Assembly: GCF_004127445.1 (NCBI RefSeq)
Contig: NZ_QEXM01000034.1
Location: forward strand, 1 to 64,000
Length of the DNA: 64,000 bases
Origin: Streptomyces alfalfae
Lineage (GTDB): Bacteria; Actinomycetota; Actinomycetes; Streptomycetales; Streptomycetaceae
Direction of reading: 5' to 3'
Part shown: positions 9,707 to 17,985 of the stretch, piece after piece
Position numbering within the stretch: the first letter of the stretch is position 1
Layout of the letters: each line of letters opens with the position of its first letter
The notes under the pieces: model-generated
The model's input: the letters and a program-made list of their open reading frames with translations, nothing else
Databases searched by the model: none
Told to the model about the DNA's origin: nothing
Translations under genes and position numbers: made by a program

Positions 9707-11221
9707 ATGCCGCGCACCAGCCGCACCGCACGTCTCGCCATGCCTTTGATCGCCGCGTCCCTGCTGGTGGGCGGGGGCCTCTCGGCCCTCGCCCTCGGGC
9801 AGGGCACCGCCCGCGCCGCCGCTCCGGCCGCCGACGCCGGCCCCCGCGCGGGCGTCGGCGCGGCGGACGACTTCAACGGCGACGGCTACGCCGACCTCGT
9901 CGTCGGCGCGCCCGGCGGCGCCGTCTCCGGTCAGGCCAAGGCCGGGTACGTGGTGGTGACGTACGGCTCGAAGAGCGGTCTCGACCCCGCCGCCAAGAAG
10001 GTGATCAGCCGCTCCACCAGCGGTGTGCCCGGCGCGGCCACCGCCAAGCAGGCCTTCGGCACCTCGTTCGCCAAGGGCGACCTCGACGGCGACGGCTACG
10101 CCGACCTGGTCGTCGGCGCCGACGGCAAGGGCGCGAGCGCGGGCGCGGTGATCCTGTGGGGCTCGGCGGCGGGCCTGACCGGAGGCGCCCGGATCGCCGA
10201 ACACGGCTTCGCACCGCAGGCCGGCGACTTCGACGGGGACGGCCGGACGGACCTGGCGCTCTTCTCCGGGGTGGGCTCGCACGGCGACGACCCCGTCGTC
10301 CAGAAGGCCCGTCTCTGGAAGGGCCCGATCGCGCGGAGCGGCACCCCCGCCAAGACCCTCGACTTCATGGACAAGTCGCAGTGGTGGAGCTACGACAGCG
10401 ACGAGCGCCCCGACCCGGCCTGTGCGGAGAAGCCCGAGACGTGCGTGGACGGCCCGCTCTCCGTCAAGGGCCCGGTGGTCCCGCAGGCCGTCGGAGACAT
10501 CGACGGCGACGGCCGCGCCGACATCGCCGTGAACGACTACGAGGGCGACGGCGAGTGGGGCAACAGCATCCTCCACGGCAGCCCCACCGGCTTCGTGCGC
10601 GGCGCGGCGCCGGGGTCGCGCGGCGCGCTCGGCGTGGGCGACGTCAACGGCGACGACTACGACGACCTGGTCGTCGGCGACAGCCGGTACGAGAGCAGGA
10701 CCGTGGTGGCCTTCGGTTCGGCCGACGGCCTCACGGCCGAGACGCAGAAGTTCGACCAGGACCTGCCCGGCGTGCCCGGCGCCGAGGAGGACGGCGACCG
10801 CTTCGGCGGCGCCGTCGCCGTCGGGGACGTGACGGGCGACGGTTACGCGGACATCGCGCTCGGCGTGAGCGGCGAGGACGTCAAGGCGGTCACCGACGCG
10901 GGCGCCGTCGTCCTCGTACGCGGTGGGAAGGACGGCGTCACCGGGACCGGCGCGCAGGCCTTCCACCAGGACACGGCGGGCGTCCCCGGGGTCGCGGAGG
11001 CGGGCGACCAGTTCGGCGCGGCCGTGGCGCTGCTCGACGTCACCGGCGACGGCCGCGCCGATCTCGGCGCGTCCTCCGTGGAGGAGAACGCCAGGGCGGG
11101 CGCCCTGTGGTCGCTGCGCGGCACCGCCTCGGGCCTGACGGCCACCGGCTCCGTCGCCTTCGGGCCCAAGGACGTCGCGGCCCCGAACACGGCGGCGCTC
11201 TTCGGCGGCGCCCTGCGCTGA
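9707..11221 (+). CDS. Secreted FG-GAP (integrin-like beta-propeller) repeat protein
   Basis: 504-residue exported protein. A signal peptide (ARLAMPLIAASLLVGGGLSA) is followed by seven FG-GAP repeats, each with a calcium-binding loop of the form D-x-(N/D/T)-G-D-(G/D)-x-x-D: DFNGDGYADLVVG, DLDGDGYADLVVG, DFDGDGRTDLAL, DIDGDGRADIAV, DVNGDDYDDLVVG, DVTGDGYADIALG and DVTGDGRADLGA. Seven copies fit one complete beta-propeller. Such actinobacterial proteins are extracellular and of unknown ligand; no catalytic module is attached. It is monocistronic, ended by the strong hairpin at 11239. Confidence 0.92.
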   Translation: MPRTSRTARLAMPLIAASLLVGGGLSALALGQGTARAAAPAADAGPRAGVGAADDFNGDGYADLVVGAPGGAVSGQAKAGYVVVTYGSKSGLDPAAKKVISRSTSGVPGAATAKQAFGTSFAKGDLDGDGYADLVVGADGKGASAGAVILWGSAAGLTGGARIAEHGFAPQAGDFDGDGRTDLALFSGVGSHGDDPVVQKARLWKGPIARSGTPAKTLDFMDKSQWWSYDSDERPDPACAEKPETCVDGPLSVKGPVVPQAVGDIDGDGRADIAVNDYEGDGEWGNSILHGSPTGFVRGAAPGSRGALGVGDVNGDDYDDLVVGDSRYESRTVVAFGSADGLTAETQKFDQDLPGVPGAEEDGDRFGGAVAVGDVTGDGYADIALGVSGEDVKAVTDAGAVVLVRGGKDGVTGTGAQAFHQDTAGVPGVAEAGDQFGAAVALLDVTGDGRADLGASSVEENARAGALWSLRGTASGLTATGSVAFGPKDVAAPNTAALFGGALR

Positions 11222-11238
11222 CCGCACATCACCCCGCA

Positions 11239-11283
11239 CCGCACGGCCCGCGTCCCACCCCCGTGAGGACGCGGACCGTGCGG
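11239..11283. terminator. Strong bidirectional terminator hairpin
   Basis: CCGCACGG-C-CCGCGTCC (11239-11255) pairs with GGACGCGG-A-CCGTGCGG (11267-11283): two 8-bp perfect blocks separated by one mismatch, with an 11-nt loop. It sits exactly between the convergent FG-GAP and GNAT genes and can serve both. Confidence 0.85.
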
Positions 11284-11286
11284 TCG

Positions 11287-12240
11287 TCACACGGGGCGGA
11301 TCAGCTCCCAGGTGTCGACGGCGTGGTCGAGCGCCATCCCGTGCCGCTCGTACAGGGCGAGCGCCCCGCTGCTGTTGTCGGTGTCCACGCCGAGGCCGAT
11401 GCGGTCGCGGCCGAGCGCCGCGTAGTGCCCGAAGGCGTGGCGCAGGAGGTGGCTGCCGAGGCCCTGGCCGCGGGCCTTGTCCAGGACGCCGATGTTGCCT
11501 ATCCAGCCCATGGAGGGACGGTCGTCGTGGGTGCGCAGCACGGCGGCGTCACCCACTCCCTCGACGTGGGCGATCCACACCAGTGACCAGTCGGCGCGCT
11601 CACCGTCGATGTCGTCCAGCCACTGCCGGTAGGTGCGGGGCCGGAAGTCGAAGTGCTCGGCGAAGCTCTCCTGGAGCAGGGCGTGGGCGCGCCGCCTGTC
11701 GCCCTCGTCCCGGCAGTCGCGCAACGTGACCCCGGCCGGGGCCTCGGGCGCCCGGTCGGCCGCGGCGTCGAGCGGACGGGCCAGCACGTGGTAACGCCGT
11801 ACGGGCATCCAGCCGCGGGTGCGCAGCGCGGGCAGGTCCATGGTGGGCGCGGTGTTGAGGTACATGTGCAGCACGGCGCGCGCGACGCCGTTGCCCGCCG
11901 CGCGCTCGGCGGCGCGCGCTTCCACCACATCGAAGAGGTGCAGGGCCCCGTCGAGCCGACCGGGCAGGACATAGTGGTCGACGTCGATGCGCTCGCCGTG
12001 CGACTCGTCCCACAGCCGGGCGTACCCGATCAGCCGCTCGCCCTCGAAGAGCAGCCAGGAGTCGCGCTCCAGGTCCACTTCGGGGTGCTTGAGGTCGGCG
12101 AGCACCTCGGCGGGCTCGGTGTCGGCGCGGCCGATCTCCAGCAGGTCGATCTCGTTGAGCAGCGCGCACACCGCGTCCGCGTCGTCGAGCGTCGCCGCCC
12201 GCACGGTCAGTCCGGACGGCGGTATGGAGGACGTGGTCAT
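11287..12240 (-). CDS. GNAT-family N-acetyltransferase with tandem domains
   Basis: 317-residue cytoplasmic acetyltransferase with two GNAT-like halves. The N-terminal half begins LTVRAATLDDADAVCALL and is degenerate. The C-terminal half starts GVTLRDCRDEGDRRRAHALL and has a clear acetyl-CoA site (VLDKARGQGLGSHLLRHAF) and NSSGALALYERHGM. This double architecture resembles mycothiol-synthase-like proteins, but the acceptor cannot be told. ATG at 12240 is preferred over an upstream start because the conserved domain begins only a few residues later. It ends at the terminator shared with the FG-GAP gene. Confidence 0.88.
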   Translation of the reverse strand: MTTSSIPPSGLTVRAATLDDADAVCALLNEIDLLEIGRADTEPAEVLADLKHPEVDLERDSWLLFEGERLIGYARLWDESHGERIDVDHYVLPGRLDGALHLFDVVEARAAERAAGNGVARAVLHMYLNTAPTMDLPALRTRGWMPVRRYHVLARPLDAAADRAPEAPAGVTLRDCRDEGDRRRAHALLQESFAEHFDFRPRTYRQWLDDIDGERADWSLVWIAHVEGVGDAAVLRTHDDRPSMGWIGNIGVLDKARGQGLGSHLLRHAFGHYAALGRDRIGLGVDTDNSSGALALYERHGMALDHAVDTWELIRPV

Positions 12241-12346
12241 GCGCCCACTCTCGTGGCCGGGGCCGCGGCCCCGCAACGGAGTTTCCGGCGGAGCCGCCCG
12301 TCACCGCGGGCGACTCCCCCGCGTCACGACACGGGCCGCTGCCCCG

Positions 12347-12529
12347 TCACGGCACGGGCCGCTCCCCCGGCTCGCGGTGCCGCAGCGCGCAGGCACCGGT
12401 GAAGACGCCGGCCAGGTGCTCGCCGAGCGCGGCGAGCGCCGCCGCGGGCGGCAGGCCGTCCGGGTCGGCGAAGAGATGGGCCGCCGGCCCCTCCGCGTAC
12501 GCCGTCCGCGTGCTGCCCCGCCGGGTCAC
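12347..12529 (-). CDS. Possible small protein of unknown function
   Basis: A 60-codon frame (GTG start) in an otherwise empty 443-bp gap between two minus-strand genes. Almost every codon ends in G or C, and the product (TAYAEGPAAHLF, then LPPAAALAALGEHLAGVFTG) reads like a folded acidic-hydrophobic protein rather than antisense noise. There is no good ribosome binding site and I recognise no family. It could be a genuine small gene or the tail of a decayed one. The other frames upstream to 12680 do not extend it plausibly. Confidence 0.3.
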   Translation of the reverse strand: MTRRGSTRTAYAEGPAAHLFADPDGLPPAAALAALGEHLAGVFTGACALRHREPGERPVP

Positions 12530-12683
12530 GGGCGTGGACCTGGCGCAGGTCCTGCTGTTCGTCCCGGACGTGGGGCTGCTGCTGGTCGTCTTCGCCGTTC
12601 TCTGCGGAGCTCGCGCTGCTGCGGGTCGGCATCACGGTGCGGGCGCCGCGGGCCGTGCCCGGTTCCGCTGCGGGTCACTACAC

Positions 12684-13100
12684 CTAAGCCAGGACCGCCC
12701 TGACCTTCTTCCCGCCGCGTTCCATCCGTATGACCTCGACCCGGTGGGCCAGTTGGCGGACCATGGCCAGGCCGCGGCCGTGCTCGCGCTCCGTGCTCGC
12801 CCTGCGGGCGCGGGGGCGGACGGGGCTCGCGTCGTGGACTTCCACGGTCACCCGGCCGCCCGAGACCTCGACGCGCAGGCGGCAGCCGCCGCGGGCGTGC
12901 TGGACGGCGTTCGAGACGAGTTCGGATACGACGAGGGTGGCGTCGTCCACGCGCTCGGCGGACACCTCCGTCTTGCGACGGTGCGGCCTGACGAGGAACG
13001 CGGAGGTCAGCTTCCGTGCCCGGCCCGCCGAAGCGGCCTCCTGCGGCAGTGCGTATTCCACCCCTGCGGTGGCCCTACGGGCGCGCTGGTGCGCACGCAT
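12684..13100 (-). CDS. ATP-binding anti-sigma-factor-like protein (HATPase_c)
   Basis: 138-residue single-domain GHKL ATPase of the RsbW/SpoIIAB-like type that is highly multiplied in Streptomyces. The N box is VVSELVSNAVQHA, the G1 box lies around EVHDASPVRP and the G2 box is EHGRGLAMV. Such proteins bind sigma factors or anti-sigma antagonists and may phosphorylate partner STAS-domain proteins; no partner gene is adjacent, so its target is unknown. It may be cotranscribed with the GNAT gene downstream, though the gap is 443 bp. Confidence 0.88.
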   Translation of the reverse strand: MRAHQRARRATAGVEYALPQEAASAGRARKLTSAFLVRPHRRKTEVSAERVDDATLVVSELVSNAVQHARGGCRLRVEVSGGRVTVEVHDASPVRPRARRASTEREHGRGLAMVRQLAHRVEVIRMERGGKKVRAVLA

Positions 13101-13507
13101 GACGGATCATCCCCTCCCTGGGTCCATTGACGCTCGTCGCGGTCGAAGTCCGGGACCGCGGCTCCTCCCGTGCGACCGGCGAGTCGTCCTGGGCGGCGCC
13201 GGTCCTGCCTCTCGGTGATGCCCCCGTCCGCTGATCGCCAATCCGGCTGTGCGGCACGCCTCATCCGATGCTCACGACGCCGTTCGCCGGGAGGGCGCCG
13301 ACATTGACCCTGACATCAAGTTCACACGAGACTGCGCGGGTGTCCGTGCGGGTGCCATGCGTGCCGGTGCCATGCGTCCAGGTGCCGCCCGGCTCCCCGC
13401 GATCCCGGGAGGCGGGGATTTTGAGAGTCCGGGATTCGGGAGGCCGAGAGCCCGGGGGCCCGCGAGTCCGAGAGCTCGAAGTCCTTACAGCCAGGAGAGG
13501 CCGTCCC
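13101..13507. other. 407-bp divergent promoter region
   Basis: Lies between the ATPase (minus) and the lactate monooxygenase (plus). It holds a short direct repeat (GGTGCCATGCGT twice near 13350-13375) and, just before the monooxygenase ribosome binding site, a low-complexity stretch at 13425-13490 built on GAGTCCGGGA and CCGAGAGC. That stretch resembles in style the sequence before the AraC gene at 7700-7816. No gene or RNA is recognised. Confidence 0.5.
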
Positions 13508-14683
13508 ATGAATGCGTCACCCCGTCCGTTCAAGGACTACCAGGACGAGATCTACCTCAACGGCCTGGGCGGCGTGGTCCCCGCCCTCCCCATGACCTAC
13601 GCCGAACTGGAGGCCCGCGCCCAGGCCGCGCTGCCGCCCTCGGTCCTCTCCTACGTCGCGGGCGGCGCGGGTGACGAGCGTACGCAGAACGCCAACGTCA
13701 CCGCGTTCGAGCGGTGGGGGCTCATCCCGCGGATGTTCGTCGGCGCCGCCGAGCGCGACCTGTCCGTCGAACTGTTCGGGATGACGCTGCCCTCACCCCT
13801 GTTCATGGCCCCCATCGGTGTCCTCGGCCTCTGCGGGCAGGACGGACACGGCGATCTGGCGACCGCGCGGGCGGCGGCGCGCACCGGGGTGCCGATGATC
13901 GCCTCGACGCTCTCCGCCGACCCGATGGAGTCGGTGGCCGCCGAGTTCGGGGACACCCCCGGCTTCTTCCAGCTCTACACGCCCACCGACCGCGCGCTCG
14001 CCGAGAGCCTGGTGCGCCGGGCCGAGAAGTCCGGGTTCAAGGCGATCGTCGTCACGATGGACACCTGGATCACCGGTTGGCGCCCGCGCGACCTGAGCAC
14101 CTCCAACTTCCCGCAGCTGCGCGGTCACTGCCTCGCCAACTACATCTCCGACCCGGTCTTCCGCGCCCACCTCCCCGCCGACCCGGAGCAGGACATGCGG
14201 TCCGCCGTCCTGACGTGGGTGCGGCTCTTCGGCAACCCGCTGACCTGGGACGACCTGCCGTGGCTCCGCTCCTTGACCACGCTGCCGCTGATCGTGAAGG
14301 GCCTGTGCCACCCCGAGGACGTCCGGCGCGCCAGGGACGGCGGCGTCGACGGCGTCTACTGCTCCAACCACGGCGGCCGCCAGGCCAACGGCGGGCTGCC
14401 CGCGCTCGACATGCTCCCCGAGGTCGTCGAGGCCGCCGATGGGCTGCCGGTCCTCTTCGACTCCGGGGTCCGCAGCGGCGCGGACATCGTCAAGGCGATC
14501 GCGCTCGGGGCGAGCGCCGTCGGGGTGGGCCGCCCGTACGCGTACGGCCTCGGCATCGGCGGGGCGGACGGCGTCACGCACGTGTTGCGCTCGCTCCTCG
14601 CCGAGGCGGACCTGCTGATGGCCGTCGACGGCTACCCGACGCTCGCCGACCTCACCCCGGAGGCACTGCGACGGGTCCTCTGA
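13508..14683 (+). CDS. FMN-dependent lactate 2-monooxygenase-like enzyme
   Basis: 391-residue member of the alpha-hydroxy-acid oxidase family. The opening [13 protein letters not shown] and the overall length match lactate 2-monooxygenases, which oxidise L-lactate to acetate, CO2 and water. Visible family motifs are the substrate and FMN segments ([16 protein letters not shown]), the catalytic His in CSNHGGRQ, and the FMN-phosphate site [18 protein letters not shown] with [12 protein letters not shown] at 13508 follows AGGAGAGG. An Lrp-type regulator starts 126 bp downstream on the same strand and may control it. Related oxidases of other hydroxy acids cannot be excluded. Confidence 0.88.
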   Translation: MNASPRPFKDYQDEIYLNGLGGVVPALPMTYAELEARAQAALPPSVLSYVAGGAGDERTQNANVTAFERWGLIPRMFVGAAERDLSVELFGMTLPSPLFMAPIGVLGLCGQDGHGDLATARAAARTGVPMIASTLSADPMESVAAEFGDTPGFFQLYTPTDRALAESLVRRAEKSGFKAIVVTMDTWITGWRPRDLSTSNFPQLRGHCLANYISDPVFRAHLPADPEQDMRSAVLTWVRLFGNPLTWDDLPWLRSLTTLPLIVKGLCHPEDVRRARDGGVDGVYCSNHGGRQANGGLPALDMLPEVVEAADGLPVLFDSGVRSGADIVKAIALGASAVGVGRPYAYGLGIGGADGVTHVLRSLLAEADLLMAVDGYPTLADLTPEALRRVL

Positions 14684-14808
14684 GGCGGGCCGGGCGCAGC
14701 CGTGGGCCCGCGACGGGGGCGGCGGGGTCGCCGCGGTCGGTGCCGGGTCCGCGCCGGCGGCTAGAGTCACCAGCGAACGCCCCCGCCCACCTGGGAGAAC
14801 CGAGCACC

Positions 14809-15351
14809 ATGGCCGTCGACGAACTCGACACCCGCATCCTGCGGCTGCTCCTCGAACAGCCGCGCACCAGCCTGCGCGAGTACGCGCGCCTGCTCGGCAT
14901 CGCCCGCGGCACGCTGCAGGCCAGGATCGACCGCCTGGAGCGGGACGGTGTGATCACCGGCACCGGCCCGTTCCTCTCCCCCGCCGCGCTGGGCCACCCG
15001 GTGCTGGCCTTCGTCCACATCGAGGTCACCCAGGGGCACTTGGACGAGGTCGGCGACGCGCTGGCCGCCGTGCCCGAGATCATCGAGGCGCACTCGATCA
15101 CCGGCGGCGGCGACCTCCTGACCCGCGTCGTGGCGCGGGACAACGGCCATCTGGAGGACGTCGTCCAGCGGCTGATCCAGCTGCCGGGCGTGGTCCGCAC
15201 GCGGACGGAGATGGCACTGCGCGAGCGGGTGCCGCACCGGCTGCTCCCGCTGGTCGAATCGGTCGGCGGCGCGGCGCCCGGAAGCACGGCGTCCGGAAGC
15301 ACGGCGTCCCCCACTCCGACGCCCGGCGGCCCGGCGGCCGGCGGACGCTGA
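14809..15351 (+). CDS. Lrp/AsnC-family transcriptional regulator
   Basis: 180-residue regulator: N-terminal winged helix (ELDTRILRLLLEQPRTSLRE; the recognition region is IARGTLQARIDRLERDGVI) and a C-terminal RAM/AsnC effector domain (VHIEVTQGHLDEV; SITGGGDLLTRVVA). The last 30 residues form a Ser/Thr/Pro/Gly-rich tail containing GSTASGSTASPTPTP, unusual for the family. ATG at 14809 has GGGAG upstream. It follows the lactate monooxygenase gene and precedes a HAD phosphatase. An amino-acid-type effector is likely but unknown. Confidence 0.9.
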   Translation: MAVDELDTRILRLLLEQPRTSLREYARLLGIARGTLQARIDRLERDGVITGTGPFLSPAALGHPVLAFVHIEVTQGHLDEVGDALAAVPEIIEAHSITGGGDLLTRVVARDNGHLEDVVQRLIQLPGVVRTRTEMALRERVPHRLLPLVESVGGAAPGSTASGSTASPTPTPGGPAAGGR

Positions 15352-15396
15352 GCCTCGGCCCCGGTGCCGACCTGCGCCTTTGGCATCCTGGTGGCC

Positions 15397-16071
15397 ATGA
15401 GCACCTTCGGCACCACCGCGGTCATCTTCGATCTCGACGGCACCCTCGTCGACAGCGAGCCCAACTACTTCGAGGCGTCACGGGCCCTGCTCGCCGAGCA
15501 CACCGGCCGCCCGTACACCTGGGCCGACAACGAGCGCTACGTCGGGATCAGCTCCCACGAGACGCTCGCGGTCTGGCGGACGGAGTACGGGATAGCCGCC
15601 CCGGTGGCCGAGCTCATCGCCGAGCTCGACCGCCGCTATCTGACGCTGGCCCGCGCCGGGACCCCCGTCTATCCGGAGATGCGGAAGCTGGTGGAGCGCC
15701 TGCACGACGCGGGGGTGCCGATGGCCGTGGCGTCCGGTTCCTCGCGCGCGGCCATCGCGGCGATCCTCACGGGCACGGGGCTCGACGCCTGGCTGACCGC
15801 GTTCGTCTCCGCCGAGGAGGTGGAGCGCGGCAAACCGGCGCCCGACGTCTTCCTCGCCGCGGCGGAGCTGCTCGGTGCGGCCCCGGCCGACTGCGTGGTC
15901 TTCGAGGACGCGGCTCCCGGCGCGGCGGCCGCCCACGCGGCGGGCATGCGCTGCGTCGCGGTCCCGTACGTGGCGGCACACGCGACGGACCCCTCCTTCG
16001 CGGAGGCGGACCTGCTGTTCCCCCGCGGCCACGACGAGTTCACGGCGGAGGCGGCGCTGGCGCTGCTCTAG
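15397..16071 (+). CDS. HAD-superfamily phosphatase (beta-phosphoglucomutase-like)
   Basis: 224-residue haloacid dehalogenase hydrolase. Motif I is FDLDGTLVDSE, motif II MAVASGSSRAAI, motif III the Lys in ERGKPAPDVFL, motif IV VVFEDAAPGAAAAHAAGM. An alpha-helical C1 cap lies between motifs I and II. These enzymes dephosphorylate sugar phosphates or isomerise them as phosphoglucomutases; the substrate cannot be read. I chose ATG at 15397; GTG at 15391 is equally close. It lies 45 bp after the Lrp gene on the same strand. Confidence 0.9.
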   Translation: MSTFGTTAVIFDLDGTLVDSEPNYFEASRALLAEHTGRPYTWADNERYVGISSHETLAVWRTEYGIAAPVAELIAELDRRYLTLARAGTPVYPEMRKLVERLHDAGVPMAVASGSSRAAIAAILTGTGLDAWLTAFVSAEEVERGKPAPDVFLAAAELLGAAPADCVVFEDAAPGAAAAHAAGMRCVAVPYVAAHATDPSFAEADLLFPRGHDEFTAEAALALL

Positions 16072-16087
16072 CCGAGGCGGCGCTCAC

Positions 16088-16105
16088 GCCCAGCCGACGC
16101 TGGGC
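16088..16105. terminator. Short hairpin between convergent genes
   Basis: GCCCAGC (16088-16094) and GCTGGGC (16099-16105) form a perfect 7-bp stem with a 4-nt loop, midway between the HAD and asparaginase genes that face each other. Confidence 0.6.
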
Positions 16106-16138
16106 CGGCGCTCCCGCAGCCGAACCGTGCGCCAGGGC

Positions 16139-17170
16139 TCAGGCGGCAGCAGCCCGGCCGGCGACGGCGGCGGGCTCCTCGCCCCCGGCGAGAATCCGCC
16201 GCAGCTCGGCCGTGCGCGCCGCCGCGTCACCCCCGGCGAGCAGCGCCGCGAGGAGCGCGGTGCGCGCCTGGCCCGCGCGGAGGGTGCCGGTGAGGACGGC
16301 CCCGGCGGCGGCGAGGTCGACGGCGCCGCCGTGGGTGTAGATCTCGGTGACGGGGCCCGCCTGGACGCGGGTGGTGAGGGCCACGAGGACGCCCCGGTCG
16401 ACGGCGTCGGCGACGGCGGCCACGAACTCCGGGGTCGCGTTGCCCGCGCCGGTGGCGACGAGGACGACGCCCTGGGCGCCCGCGTGCACCGCGGTCTCCA
16501 GGAGCAGCGGGTCCGCGTCGACGTGGTGCATCACCATGTCGATGCGGGGCAGCGACACCGCGGCGGCGGGCAGCGGCAGGGCCGCGGGGCGCTCGGGGCG
16601 GTGCAGGACGGACACCTTGCCGAAGCCGACCTTGCCCACGCGGGGCCCCGAGGGGTCGGCGAAGGCGTCGGCGGCGAGGGTCTGCGTCTTGACGGTGCCG
16701 CGCGCGGCGTGCACCTTGCCGTCGAAGACCACGAGGACGCCCAGGTCGCGGACGCTCGCAGCGGTGAGCAGCGCGTCGTACAGATTGCCGGGGCCGTCGC
16801 CGTCGGTGGCGCCGAGCGGCTTCTGCGCGCCGGTGAGGACGACCGGCCGGGGGTCGTGGTGGTACAGGTCGAGGAGAAAGGCGGACTCCTCCAGGGTGTC
16901 CGTGCCGTGCGTGACGACGATGCCGTCGACGTCCGGGTCGGCGAGGACCTCGTGCACGGTGCGCAGCAGGGTGAGCTGCTGGGCGGAGGTCAGACGCGGG
17001 CTGTTCACGTTGAACAGGTCGATGACCTCGGAGGTGATGCCCTGGGGTATCGCGGCCGAGGCGAGCACCTCGCGGCCGGGGGCGTCGGCGGCGAAGCCGG
17101 CGCCCTGCCAGCGGCTGGCTATGGTGCCGCCGGTGCTGATAACGACGATCCGTCGCGCCTGCGCGTCCAC
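16139..17170 (-). CDS. ansA: Type I/II L-asparaginase
   Basis: 343-residue asparaginase that hydrolyses L-asparagine to aspartate and ammonia. The two catalytic Thr elements are clear: STGGTIAS near residue 11 and THGTDTLEES near residue 87. Further signatures are VLTGAQKPL and the GAGNATPEF segment. No signal peptide is visible, so it is predicted cytoplasmic. GTG at 17170 has GGGAGG at 8-nt spacing; longer frames upstream lack this. It is divergent from an Lrp/AsnC regulator at 17314, a common arrangement for amino-acid catabolic genes. Confidence 0.93.
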   Translation of the reverse strand: MDAQARRIVVISTGGTIASRWQGAGFAADAPGREVLASAAIPQGITSEVIDLFNVNSPRLTSAQQLTLLRTVHEVLADPDVDGIVVTHGTDTLEESAFLLDLYHHDPRPVVLTGAQKPLGATDGDGPGNLYDALLTAASVRDLGVLVVFDGKVHAARGTVKTQTLAADAFADPSGPRVGKVGFGKVSVLHRPERPAALPLPAAAVSLPRIDMVMHHVDADPLLLETAVHAGAQGVVLVATGAGNATPEFVAAVADAVDRGVLVALTTRVQAGPVTEIYTHGGAVDLAAAGAVLTGTLRAGQARTALLAALLAGGDAAARTAELRRILAGGEEPAAVAGRAAAA

Positions 17171-17313
17171 GTCTGCGTACCTCCCTGGGTCACGAGGACC
17201 GTCAGCCCTCACAGTGGTGGCCATTCTCCTCGGCGCAACAATAGGTCGAACACCGCGCAATGTGCTTGCCGAGTTCTGCCGCGTACGCAATATTCGGGGT
17301 GGATAATCGCGCC

Positions 17314-17793
17314 ATGGACGAGATCGACCGCAATATCTTGCGTGAGCTGCAGAACGACGGCCGCCTGACCAACCAGGAGCTGGCCCAGCGCGTCGGCCTC
17401 AGCGCGTCCCCGTGCATGCGGCGGGTGCGCCAGCTGGAGCTGGACGGTGTGATCCAGGGGTATCGCGCCGTCGTCGACCCGGAGGCGGTCGGCCGCGGCT
17501 TCGAGGTGCTGGTCTCCATCGAGGTGCGGCGCGACCGCGAGACGGTCGAGGCGTTCGAGGCGGCCCTCCAGGACATCCCCGACGTCATCGAGGCGTACCG
17601 CCTGTTCGGCAGCCCCGGCTGCCTGCTGCGCATCGCGGTCGCGGACCTGGCGGCGTACGAACGGCTCTGGATCGAACGGCTCACGGCGCTCGCGGGCGTC
17701 ACGGAGGTCAACTCGCAGATCATCATGAAGCGGATCAAGGAGCCGGAGGGCCTGCCGGTGGACGCCGGACCCCCGAGCGACAGGAACCGCTGA
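17314..17793 (+). CDS. Lrp/AsnC-family regulator divergent from asparaginase
   Basis: 159-residue Lrp/AsnC protein: helix-turn-helix (DEIDRNILRELQNDGRLTNQ; GLSASPCMRRVRQLELDG) followed by the RAM domain (VLVSIEVRRDRETVEAF; FGSPGCLLRIAVADL). Its divergent placement suggests control of asparaginase in response to asparagine, aspartate or another amino acid. The intergenic region holds AT-richer sequence; CGCAATATTC at 17287-17296 recurs as CGCAATATCT inside the gene at 17330-17339, a possible paired Lrp site. The stop codon falls inside a small tandem repeat (17785-17855). Confidence 0.92.
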   Translation: MDEIDRNILRELQNDGRLTNQELAQRVGLSASPCMRRVRQLELDGVIQGYRAVVDPEAVGRGFEVLVSIEVRRDRETVEAFEAALQDIPDVIEAYRLFGSPGCLLRIAVADLAAYERLWIERLTALAGVTEVNSQIIMKRIKEPEGLPVDAGPPSDRNR

Positions 17794-17855
17794 CCCCCAA
17801 CCGCGAACCGCTGACCCCGAACCGCGAACCGCGAACCGCTGACCCGAACCGTTGA
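17785..17855. repeat. Short tandem repeat at the Lrp gene end
   Basis: AACCGCTGACCC and AACCGCG alternate about seven times, spanning the Lrp stop codon and the start of the chitinase promoter region. Confidence 0.7.
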
Positions 17856-17889
17856 CTCCACCCCCGGCGACCACCCCGACCTCTCGACT

Positions 17890-17931
17890 TGGTCCAGACC
17901 TATTGACGGCTGGTCCGGACCTGCCTAGCGT
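17890..17931 (+). promoter_or_regulatory. Chitinase promoter with paired 12-bp direct repeats
   Basis: TGGTCCAGACCT (17890-17901) and TGGTCCGGACCT (17911-17922) flank and overlap a sigma-70-type promoter: TTGACG (-35) at about 17903-17908 and TAGCGT (-10) at 17926-17931, spacer 17 nt. Paired repeats of this sequence are the classical Streptomyces chitinase promoter element and match half of the DasR-responsive element, linking expression to N-acetylglucosamine or chitin status. Confidence 0.85.
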
Positions 17932-17985
17932 GACGCCTCGCACCACGCACGTCTCCTCGCCCCCCTCGCCTCCAAGGAGCACAGC

